Of a stretch of 64,000 nt of DNA, positions 33,801-45,800 are shown in pieces. The position numbers were made by a program, and so were the translations under genes. Origin of the DNA: Meandrina meandrites (Eukaryota; Cnidaria; Anthozoa; Scleractinia; Meandrinidae); assembly GCA_963693305.1 (NCBI GenBank), contig OY855907.1:37510356-37574355 (forward strand). The letters are read 5' to 3'. Below the pieces are notes generated by a model. The model had not been told where the DNA came from and did not search any database. It was given only the letters and a program-made list of their open reading frames with translations. Each line of letters starts with the position of its first letter. The stretch's first letter is position 1.

Positions 33801-36800
33801 TCTTCCTGGTGCTAGGATCATCCTACTTCTCAGATAGGATAATCCATGCGCTAGGGCCAAATGCCACCCTTTGCATGTAAACTAAAAGCTGAAAACATGT
33901 GACGCTTGGATAATCCATGCGCTAGGACCAAATGCCACCCTTTGCATGTAAACTAGAAGCTGAAAACATGTGACGCTTGGATAATCCATGCACTAGGACC
34001 AAATGCCACCCTTTGCATGTAAACTAGAAGCTGAAAACATGTGACGCTTGGATAATCCATGCGCTAGGACCAAATGCCACCCTTTGCATGTAAACTAGAA
34101 GCTGAAAACATGTGACGCTTGGATAATCCATGCGCTAGGACCAAATGCCACCCTTTGCATGTAAACTTAAAGCTGAAAACATGTCACGCTGGGATGATCC
34201 TCTTTCCATGCAAAGGGGGCCTAAGCAAGGGTAAAAAGGTTGGCTTTCCCTTGCCCCCATTAACTGCCCCTGGGTCCCCGAGGATGATAAGCCCCAGGCC
34301 AGATATAATTCTTCCACCATCTTTAAATATCAGGACGTAACATGTCGATCAAAGTCGATCATCAAAAACGTAGTCGATAAGTCAATAGTACTCAATATTT
34401 GTTGATAATTGTCAATCGACAAGTTTAATTTGTCGATAAAAGTCGATAATCACAAGATTTTCAACTGATTATCGATTTTATCAACAAAAAAGCAGACACA
34501 TTTTTCAATCGGCCACGAAATTCAAGTAAGTGTGTGCGGCAACTGACGTCTTGCCTCCTGCCATATATCGTTTCTTGTATTTCCGATCAAAATCGATCAA
34601 AATCGAACAAGTCGATAATCACAAGGAATTGTGTGATCGACTTTTATCGATTTCCGATATTTGTCGATTGATTAGTATCGAATTCGATCGACAATGATCA
34701 AATTTTATCGACTATCGAAATTATCGATATGTTATGTCCTGTAAATATCTACATCCTCAAAGGCCATTTTACTTTAAGTTTTATTAATGAATAAGTTTGC
34801 AAGTGGACTGCAGATCAAATACCAGTAATCAGAATTGCTTAATTATTAAAAAATGTATTGTCAATCAGAGTGTTTATGTCATTTTCTTGACGGCAGAAAT
34901 ATGGTTTCTCTATGCTGCTTATTTGCCCCAGATAGATGTTTCCCCAGTCACAGGTTTTTGCCTTGATGTGCCACCAAATTCTCTGAACTGACATAAAAAG
35001 AAATGTATGACTGTGAGTAGGGAGAATAAAAGGAGTAAAAATACAAAATAATTAAAAGAGTACCTCAAGCTTATTACTGAAATACTGATTAGTAATTTAT
35101 CTCCTTGTAGCCTGTTAAATGTAGTTTTTGATCATCTCTTTACTGTAGAAACTTCACAAGGTTGTTTCAAGGCATGAAGGTGCACTGCTTAAGGTGAGAA
35201 AATGTTTTAACCACCACATCTTTTTTAACTCTCCATCTCTTGGTGCATCTTATAACCGAGTATTTTTACAGAATTTCCAGTTTGGGAACTTTGCATGATT
35301 TAGTTCCCAGGTTTGTGGTGCATCTTATAGTCGAGTGCTCCTTATAACCAAAAAGCTAAAGTATGTTGTAGTTTTATAACATCTTTGGCTTTAAAGGGGC
35401 AGTCTTTCCCAAGATTTAGCCCACTTGAAAATCCAATGAATGCGTTGGTATTAGTTGGAAATCCACTAATAGTTGTCTAACCTTACTAAAATCCACTGTA
35501 CTGGTCATGAAATTTGTTTACAACTGGTGTGGCTGGGGATGGGTAGAAAAGAAGCGGTCTAGAATTTGGAAATGCCGGGCCAACGTTTTCAAGTTTGACA
35601 GTGTTACTTGGAGGAAAATCACTAAAAAAAACATTGATTATGATTTATGCACATGTTATAGAGTCAATTTGTGCCTGAAGACCGCTCGTGATACAGCCCC
35701 TTCAAAGTGATGACTAATTTTTTGGTTTTGTGTTCATCATTTTCAGCGCTCAAGATTCTTTGGGTGGAAAAAGTTTTGGGTTGTCCTAGAGAGAGGAGTT
35801 CTTAGCTACTTCAACAAAAGGTTAATATTTCTACTGTAAATTGTGCCCAGATGCCGAGCACTTCTCCATTGATGTCTCTTTGTTTACTAGCCAAGGGTGT
35901 TCATGAAGAGCAGGAAAATGAGATTTAAGTGCCCGTAACGTCAAAATTTTTTATTTCTCAGCTGATTCTACATTTCACCCAATGAACGTCTGTGAAAAAA
36001 CTTTTCGATTTGGATAAAACCCAATTTTTTTATGAATTTTTAAAAATTTCAAAATTCTATTTTCTTGCGGTCGCCCCCTGACGCTGATCACAAGAACAAT
36101 GGCTCAGAAATGACGTACATTCAGGAATTTGCATAAAGACAGATGTTGTTTTCTGGCTCATTATCGTTGTAACAAAGAGCGGTAAGCCACCTTTCCGGCA
36201 TTTTGAACTAAATGCAGACTCTGAAGCAAATTTCCCACTTGTTTACAAATCAGATAAGTCACGATTCAAATCACGTGTTCCTGAATCTACGTCACGACTC
36301 ACTTCAAACTGAGGAAGACTGGTGCGAATGGTGGACCAAAATGGCGGCAAATTTAAACATCTTTAAAAATTCATAAAAAAAAAAAATGCGTTTTATCCAA
36401 ATCGAACAATTTTTTGGCAGAAGTTCATTGGGTGAAATGAAGAATCAGCTGAGAAATAATAAAAAAAATATTTTGACGTTATGGGCAGTTTAAGGAATCA
36501 CTTGCAGAGGGTATTTTGCTAGACCAGTTGGCTACTGAAAAAGCAAAATAAAGATAAAGTGCATTCACAACAGAATAACGCAAATAATGCGTTGATTTTA
36601 CCATCAATGTTTTGTTGAAAATAGCCCAATTTCGATGTACAAACTATAGAGTTTCTGGGGTTTATTCCCCGGAGCCTCGTATTGATGTCTATTGTTTTAG
36701 GCTGAATATTAAAATTTCGAAATTGGCCTATTCTATTGACAGCTGTCAAATCAAAAAGCAAATTTCAAGTGGTTTTTTTTGTTACATTCAGGGCTGACGC

Positions 36801-39800
36801 TGCAGCTAGCGTGAAGAGGCAAGGATACAGATACTTGGACCGCTGTAAATTTTCTGTAAGTAAATGACATTTACAGTTAAACGCATTCAACCGTAGCCAC
36901 CCAACAAAGTTTTTGACATCTTTTTGACAAGTTTTTGATTACTTTGATGAGTTTTACGGCTTCCGGTTGCTTTAAACTACCAATCAGATGCCTTGAAGGA
37001 AGGCTGGGTATCAACCGTTGCATGATTCGTATTCAAACGTCAGAGTTTGAAAGGGTTTCAAACAACGCTTCGCACGAGCGATTATGCCAAGTTCAACTGG
37101 CGATAAATAAATTTTATGCCGACAAAAATCTGGTCAAACTTAACTTTTCGCACAGGAAATCTTTTCTGGGTTTGTAAAACCAGGTGAAACTGAACGTTTC
37201 ACAGATCGTTCGTATAAACCGTTGTGCAACCGGAAGCCATCAAACTAATCAAAAACTTGTCAAAAAGATGTCAAAAACTTAGTCGGGTGGCTACGATTCA
37301 GCACGTTTGACTGTAATTATAACAAAATATTATTCAGTTCTCTGCACCCATTGCGGGCCTTTGAGCACGTCTTGTTCGTGGATAGGTCACGAGTACACTG
37401 TGATTCTCAAGGAAAGAGAGCAACCTTACATGGTCTGATTTATCAGGCTTGTTTATCTTCCGTAAGTGCCGAAAGTGATCCTGAATTGCCTTGGCTTTGG
37501 TTTACCGCACTTACTTACAGCAGAAACTTAAAGAGGTTGAAACGTGCAACGCGCGCTCACAGCGTTTGAATATACAGTTTTGCCAAGTACCATATTTGGA
37601 TACACGAAGAATTTGTACGCGAATACTTTATCCACGTAACGACACACTCGACAGCATTTTCGGTTTTGTGGTAAGTTACTTGAATTCCGACCTAAACGCA
37701 TTAGAGAAACCGATGAAACGGAAGAATTTAACCAAATTTAACTTATTCAAAACAAGATTGCACCATTTAACCCGAGCTAGCGCGTGCTGTGAGTTTAATC
37801 CAAATATTGCTGTTTTGATTGGTCGATTTTTTCTCGTGATTTTCCAAATATGATACTTAATGAAAACGAATGTGCAAACGCTTTGTACAATAGGTATCAT
37901 AGGGAGTTACACGTTTCAAACCTTATGGGTTTCTGGTTAAAATCGTGACTCACTCACACACGTTTTCCCGCGCTTTGCACCAGCTACATGTATTTGCTTC
38001 GAGTTTTGATTGGTTCACTGGATTGTCTATGTCCTTTGTGATTGGCCAGAGTGATTACTTTGGTTCTGGTTTTACGCCACTCATATGAAAACCGCTCAAA
38101 GACGCAACGTAAATACCGTAACATTTTCTAAGCGCGTATTGGTTCCTTAGTTAATCTAACCACTCTGCTCATAGGTCATGTTTTGTCTTTAAAGGTGCCT
38201 AAAGACGAGAAACATAAAATCAAAATCCAGTATTCAGACAACACAGTTCAGATCTGGAGCATTCCAGCCAGTGAAAAAGTCCCACAGGTCCAGCGCCAGG
38301 TCTGTACGGATATATATCTGTACCTTACGTTAGGGTCCCTGGGGGTGCCATAGGTCAGGGAATGGTCTGGGGAAAATAAAACTCCTGAAGGTCAGGTAAA
38401 AGTCGGGGAATTTTATTTTGGGTCAAGGAAAAATTGACACGTTGAAGAAAAGTTATGGCAAATTGAAATTATAACACCACAAATTTAATACCAATGATGG
38501 CTGGAAGAAAGATTTCAGATCAATGTGATCTTAGTCTTAGCCTGAGTCGCACACAGTCTAGTCCGAAGATTATGTGCCTATGAAACGCAGGCTATGAGAT
38601 CTCAGTGATTTTTTTGGAAGCTGAGGATCGAAGGCCGCTACTATCTGACATTTTATATTTATTTGGTCAACGAAATTTTATTTTTATCGGGAAAAAGTCA
38701 GAAAATTTTGAAAACTGATGTCTGTACTTACCATGGCCCTGGATTATAGACCGATTGCATAAATGGCGCCGAATTTGCAAAACAATAAGTTAAAAAACCT
38801 TATTTTCCATCGATGAGAAATATCCTTTGTTTGGAAACATAAGCACGAGGCCAAGGTTTTCTAATGTATTGTTATATTCAAATTCGGCGCCTTTTCTTGT
38901 AATTGTTTATACTCCATTCAGTCTAATTAACAATTAGATTATGAGCTCGAGATTTCTATGAGGTGATGGTTGATGAGGCCGCAGGCCGAATCAACTATCA
39001 CCTCATAGAAATTGAGAGCGAATAATCTAATTGTTTTAGTAGAATTCTAACTGAAATAAACGCAAATAATGGTTTCTAATTATTTTTCTACGCATTATTG
39101 AACTATTAAACGCTTTAACAAAATCGCACGCATTGAATTGTCCTTGGTAAATTTGCAGTTGTTTACGCGCGTGCACCCGTTTTTCAATAATTTAAAGCTT
39201 TTAAAGTCAAGAAACCGCTAATGTCCTTCTTTTAGTCTTCTCGGGAATTTTTTTATCCATTTACATCTAAACTTCCTTCCAAAACTTCGGAAAAACGATA
39301 AAAACGTCGCATTTTGTGGACGACCTTCGGCAACTGCACACTAATGGCTGATAGTGTTCAATAGCTCAGCCAATCACATTGCAGCATTTGCATTAGTGTA
39401 CTAGTAGAATTCTACTAATTACTAATAGAGACCACCTCACTGACACCTACATGTATGTATTTATTAAACAATTTATGAGAATTGAATTTGTGATCTATTT
39501 TAGCGGTGGCTGAACTCTCTCCATGAACACTGTGCCTACAGCACGTTTTACACAACTCAGCCAACGCTACTGATTGACGAACAAGAACAAGATGTCGTCC
39601 CACTTGGCAACATGCAAGACTCACTCAAGGTGATTACCTTTTATTTTTAACTTATAAGTAATATAAGTGCCTGAAATATTAACATTATAGTCCATCATTT
39701 AAATATTTTTGCGCGGAATGTCGCTGAACACTTGACTAAAATCAGGCAAAAGTCCGCAAGATTGTAGACTGCCAACAGTAGTATGTTTTGCGAACGCGCT

Positions 39801-42800
39801 CGGTCTTTGAACGAGAGTTCTGGAGCCAGTGTCAAAACGGAGAGTGAGCCTGGGGAAAGTGCGCCATTGATTGTTCAACGGTTTTGGAAGAAAAAAGTCT
39901 GTTTTTCAGTGTAGCAAGTTTGGGCAGAATATCTGTTTATTACTCTGTCAACAAATTTTCGACGAAATGCATTTTACAGCTAAAAATACTGTACTTTGCG
40001 GTAATTCGGACGATTCTTGGCAACCAACGTATATCGCAGAATATCTGTTATGTGTGGTGACGTATAACAAGACTATCTGACCATATAAGGACATCGTAAC
40101 AATTTGCCGAATAAAAAGCGCGCCAAATAGAGTTTGTTTACACGTACAGTTGTGTGACTGGTTGTTGATTTTTTGCTTCAGAGTGCTCGTGCCCATCAGC
40201 AGCTTCTTGACCAGCAAGTGTCTGGAATAAACAGTTCAATTGCTGATGTAACTACCTCTAATACATCACAATCCAATGTCAAAGGTAAGAGTCACGCTAG
40301 ACATTATACAGAGTGACGGGGAAAACTGGCGAAAGGAGTGGTTCCTCTTACCAGTCCTCCTTCGCTGAAGAGATTGTTTGCATGCTAGAGGGCTAGCAAC
40401 GCATCTCAGTGGTCTCGCGCGCGAAAAGGTGCCCCTTCTGTAACAAAATAAAACTGTTGCTTTACTGGTGTGCTATATAATAAGACTAGGAATTTCATTA
40501 TGAAAGCGAGTGCTGTCGAAGGTCGATAAAACGGTGGAAACTGAATTTTTGCTTCTCCGAGCGATCGATACTTTTTCAATTTTTTTGCCTCAACGGTCGG
40601 TTTAGCTGGCCCAAACGGCACAGATTTTGAATTATTTGCCTCCACTGGCGAAGAATTCGAGTCGACCTGCACCTCATTGAACATCTCACATGATTGGCCA
40701 TAAGAACAATAGGACAAAGGGCACAAACAATGCCCCTATCCCTGAAGACAATGAGCAATATTGTTTTAGAATGCCTCTGAAATTAGAGGTTCACAAGAAT
40801 TCGTGTGAAAGTGCAACGCGTCGTTTAATTTCACAGTTGAGTGGTTCGCTTCAACGAGCGATGGACATTTTGATTTGCTTATAGCAAGCAATTTTGTAAT
40901 ATCTTTCCCCATTTTTACGCGAAACCAGCAAGCTGTAGTCGGCAATTTTCTCAAAATACTATTCTGGCCTGGTATTTCATTACTGCTGGATGCACTGGTA
41001 AGAAAACAACGTCGGTGGAGAAGAACTTGATCGATATCTTGGCACCTCCATTCTTGAATCGGCAAAAGTTGATCACACAGTAAAGCAACCAAACAAAAAT
41101 TGATTGACCTCTTTTCTTCCTCGAGATTTAGCAGTTTGTGACCTTGATGAATAATTTCACAAGCAAACAACTGACAGCGTACGAAAGATTCCAAAGTCGA
41201 AAGCGTCTGACAGCGCCGAGGATTTCTCACGTGCAAAGTGATCTCACGCGTGGATCCCGGTGATATGACAGCCATGTGATGTGCGCGTGATTGTCGTTTC
41301 AATTGCCCCGGATAACACTCTTCTGTGCAGGCTTCGAGTGTTACATCCGAAAAGTTTGGATTTTTCGCCCTACAGAAAAGAATAGTGTGCTGTCTCGCTA
41401 ACGCTCGACAGCAACAATTATTCACATCAGCTCAGTAAATATTTGTCGCACTCCACATGTTTTAAAAAGAACACGTCACGCACGCCGCAACTTGAAAAAA
41501 ATGTTTTCTTCTTCTTTAGAAAACAATTATTTCCAGGGGTTTCCTTGAATTTGAAATCATAAAAATGACTTAAAATGTTTTAATTTAGCCCATTCAAGAT
41601 TCGTAAATTCCTTTTTTTTTCTTTACTACAGGAAGTTTATTGAAAATCAGTGAGAAACTCAACGAAGTGGTGGCAACAGCTCGAAACATGTGCAACGCTC
41701 TAACTCACTGCTTAGATTTACTGGCGCAACAGGAGGAGGTGAGATTGCACAGCGGTTACACTGCACACGTTTAGGCCTTCATGTATGCTACAGTTGATTT
41801 TATCATGGACGTGCAGTGCGAAAAACCAACGAAATCAACCTTTTATTCTTCGGTTGGTTGTGTGTGTGTGTGTGTGTTTTTTTTTTGTTTTTGTTTTTTT
41901 TTTGGGGGGGGGGGGGGGGGGTTGGTTTGGTTGAAGTTTTATAATTGTTTGACAAATATCACGAACCCATTAGCAATCTTCTTGCACGAAAAATTATTTC
42001 CGAGAATCCATACTTGATCTCCGCTTACCCTACAGAAATTAAATTTAGCTCAAAGCAATCCATTTCAGTTTTGTCAATTTTTGGCTATCTTTGCTCCTTT
42101 TTTGCTTTCCTAGTATTTCGCCTGTGGTTTAGTGCTGTTTCAAACTACTATATTCAACTTTCAATCGATTTTTTAGACGAAAGTTTGTAAAATCGGAAGA
42201 AACGAATGGGAACTATTTCCGGTCGGAAAGCCGATTCCGAGCCTGCGGTTTTCCAAAACTCGTCGTCTGCTGCTTCAACGAAGATATTCCGAACATGGCC
42301 GATCTTGCCTGGGATAAGCACTCGCGTTCTTCAGCAAATGCAAAATGCTTACAGGTTAACTGGTGTTTGCGACGAATATAGAACCGAAATGAGAGTATTT
42401 CACTGTAGTTGTGTGTATGAATTCCAGCTTATTAAAGTGAACCGTAGTACTTCCGGTTGACTTCTTGTTTTCACACTGTCCTATTACTTGTCAGCGGTTT
42501 CTAGCTGGGTTTATGTTAATTTACACGGCATTGCAGACATTTTGTTTTTCACTTCTTTCCATCGTCTTCGTTTGAACTGCTTTTCCAGGTGCGCCATCTT
42601 AGATTTGAAGAGGAAGTCGAGAAGAGAAGAGTTCTTGAAGATGCTCTGCACGTTTTGGCGACGGAACACCATGCTCTTGAGTGTTCAATTGGAGCCCATG
42701 AGGTAGAATCTCTCCGTTTTTTATTTCAACCGCGTATATTTCGCTCAGTGCTACATTTGCATAGCTGTAGTTGTTTACAATTGCACGCGCCACACCGCTG

Positions 42801-45800
42801 CCACGTCGTGTGAGTTTTTGATTAATTTCTGTCATCTTTAAATTGGTTTCCCATTGTTGACCAATCAGAAGCCTCGTTAGTGTGTGGGCGGGAAAGTTTT
42901 GTTACGCGTGCGGTTTTCTGCTTTTTGATTGGCTGAGAATCTTAGAAAACCAACAGAAAGATGTCAAACTGGGTTTCTAAAATTATTACCGAACTCCGTA
43001 AGATACCTCGCTAACATAAGGTTTACAAAGCTGTATTTGTATAAGGTGATTAAAATTCATTTCAAAACATAACGCTTGTAAATATTCATGACAGATTTAA
43101 AGCTTGAAAGACAAGATAAAATTAAACGTTGCCATCGGTTAATTCAAAAACATATTTCGATAACTAACTTCTGTGTTCATTGACATTTTAAAAAAATGAG
43201 CAAAATATTAGAGACTAAAAGCTTTGAACTTTTTTGTTCTTGTTATTAGAATAACAGGAGTAATTTTGGTGTAGAATTACGGATTGTATATTATCCTCGG
43301 GTGTTCGGGAATCAGATTAGTGTACTTTCTTCTAGAATAATCACTTCTCGGATTTTTTTCACTTTGGTTCACTGATTAATATTTTCACCACCATAGAAAT
43401 ACAATAATAGAAATTAAAAAGAACGAAGAATTGAATAATGAACTGTGTTGTTTTTCCTCACCTCATGACGGGACGTTTTGTCTGGTTGGAAAGATAAATA
43501 ATCGTTTCCTAATATTTTTCCTGTTTGGCATTTAAAATATCGTAATAGCTTTGACATTTTTTTGTGGCGTTTGCCAGACGCTTCGGCATGCGGTTATATT
43601 TCAGATTTAGTTACCAATTTGTTCGCAAACATGGCAAATAGTACTATGTTCGTATGGAAATTTTATGTAAATATTTCCTAGTGAATCGAATTTTAATTTC
43701 CTGTATACTGTAGACGTTCGAAACTCAATTTTGCCAGTAAAAAATAATATAATTAACTTTGGGTAAGGCAAACATACTTTAAACTGCGAAATGTGATTTC
43801 AATGTTTTCATACGTTTGCGTAGAAAAGTTCCACTCGTTAAAAGCCCACTATGTACAGTAAGAAATACAGACGATTGAAAGACTTATGTACCCGTTTGTT
43901 TGAAAATGCAAAAACGGAATTAAACGTTTACCTCAGTTTTATTCCCTTCGTTTAAAAAGTTTTTAAGTTCTACTTGTAATTTTAACACTTACAAGTACCT
44001 TGAGATTAAAATCAATGATAAAATTCAAGAACAACAATTCGCGTCCGTCCTAATGACAACATTGTCAAATTATTCAAATGTTTATATACAGAATAGATCG
44101 CATTTTGCATTAAAGGCGCTGTTGTCAATGTTTTGTGCAACTCATCTCAAATTTTGCTATGCCGTGGCGAGAAAATTGCATTGAATATAATCGGAATCGC
44201 AAGAGCTCTTACGGCCAAGTGAAAATTCAATATCGGAGTCGTTAGCGAAGTCGTAAACTCGACGGAATCGGAGTCGGAAGAATCAGAACGTTTTTATTTT
44301 CTAGCGATTCCGCTTATGACTCCGTCGCTTATGATCCAGTGAAAACAACATTGACGGAGTTGCTAGCAGAAGCGGAAGAACAGACCAATCACAATGCTAG
44401 CTCTAAAGTAAACTCGATTCTGCTTCGTAAAACACTTCTGCGCCAAAAACATTGCGAGACATGTTTATTTCAAGGTGCGTTGCGCTAGCTGATTTTTTTT
44501 GAACACATGTTGCATCAAAATTACGTAACAGCGCCTTATAAATTCAGTGGCGCTGACAGCAGTAACGACGACATGTTATTACATGTTTTAATCATCAAAT
44601 TTCATCTTTTCTAGAGTAAGAAAAGCCGAAGAATAAAATGAAGACCAAACTCGATAACAGCAAAGTTTTCTTTCGCTTGAGCTTAAGACTAAGCTAAAGA
44701 GAGAGAGACTTTAAAACCGATATTTAAACACATCGCATATTTAATTGTTACCCAGTCTTGATAATGGCGTCTTGAAGATGCCGAAACGTCGGCTTTTTAC
44801 ATTTATTTTTGCATCATCATTATCATCATCATTATTATTATTATTGTTTTGTAGCTCATTCATGGGAGTCGCATGACGCTAACAAGTGATTGTAACGAGG
44901 AATTCTTTGACGCAAGGTCTGACATTGGATGCGCTCTGCCTGACGATCTACTCTCCGACGATGATAGCGACGATGGCGACGAATATGTTCCGAGTGTAGC
45001 GACTCCTGAACCGAGAAACGAAGTGAACCTACAAAATCACGTACAGACTTTAGTTGAACCTAGTAGCAGTGGTACTAGTAATAATATTAAGAGGACGAGC
45101 TCTGGAGGAAAGCTGGGAAGCTTTAACAGACTTTCATTAACCAGAAGCACATCAGATACGAATCTAACAGCGAAATCTGACACTAGAAATTTATTGGACT
45201 GCGAGGGTTTGCAGAAGTCGAAGTCAGCTTCCAGTGATATGGAGCAAACTGCGGCGTTATATAGAAAACAGGAAACCGAAAGACAAGCTAATGCAAAAGT
45301 TCGCTACAGGTAAGCTGTAGTCTGAAAGTAAGAACCACGATGTTCAGCATAATAAACAGTACCACACGAAAGTACTGCTCTGTAGCTTTCATTCGAATGG
45401 TCACACACTTGGGTTTCATCCACAGACTTTAAAGTTAGAACCGTCTTGTACAGCATAATAAACAGTATCACATGGAAGTGCTGCTCGATAGCTTTCATTT
45501 AAATGGTCACACACCAGGCTTTTATCCACAGACTTAAAAGTTAGAACCACCTTGTACAACATAACAAACAGTATTACATGAAAGAACTGCTCAGTAGCTT
45601 TCATTTGAATGGTCACATACATCCACAGACGTCATGGAACATCGGCAACCATTGGCGGATCCAGGGGAGAGGCCTGGGGGGTCCGCCGCCCCCCCCCCCC
45701 CCCCCCCCCTCTTATTTTTTTCGAAAATAGCGCATTTTCTTTGGCTTGCCGCCATTTTCTTCGCAGAATTCAACATTCATAGTCAAGCGGGCCCCCACCC

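Larger units (their letters stand above)
35149..39629 (+). other. OSBPL1A: ORP1L exons 10-14: PH domain
   Basis: Exons: 35149-35193, 35747-35820, 36792-36855, 38195-38299, 39504-39629. Exon 11 reads [20 protein letters not shown], the first PH strands with the usual W-x-x-F-W-V-V-L pattern. Exon 13 ([20 protein letters not shown]) is a central strand pair. Exon 14 starts [16 protein letters not shown], matching the PH C-terminal helix and the vertebrate HSAYSTHY segment. Confidence 0.93.
40182..45309 (+). other. OSBPL1A: ORP1L exons 15-18: coiled linker and FFAT motif
   Basis: Exons: 40182-40284, 41632-41738, 42589-42702, 44855-45309. Exon 16 reads [20 protein letters not shown] and exon 17 [20 protein letters not shown], a predicted helix equivalent to the human LATEHHELEQS region. 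Exon 18 opens with [10 protein letters not shown]: an FFAT-like core EFFDA (residues 501-505), expected to bind VAP proteins on the ER. It continues with an acidic DDDSDDGDE run and Ser/Thr-rich low complexity. The human counterpart is EDEFYDALSDSE, so placement is conserved. Confidence 0.93.

Noticed and set aside
33841..34195. CRISPR-like array (regular repeats)
   Set aside because: Units are contiguous 71-bp direct repeats with no unique spacers, in a eukaryotic intron: a minisatellite.
45304..45622. Repeating minus-strand peptides (SNESYRA...HVILF)
   Set aside because: Product of the 106-bp tandem repeat; the unit length is not a multiple of three, so no continuous repeat protein exists.
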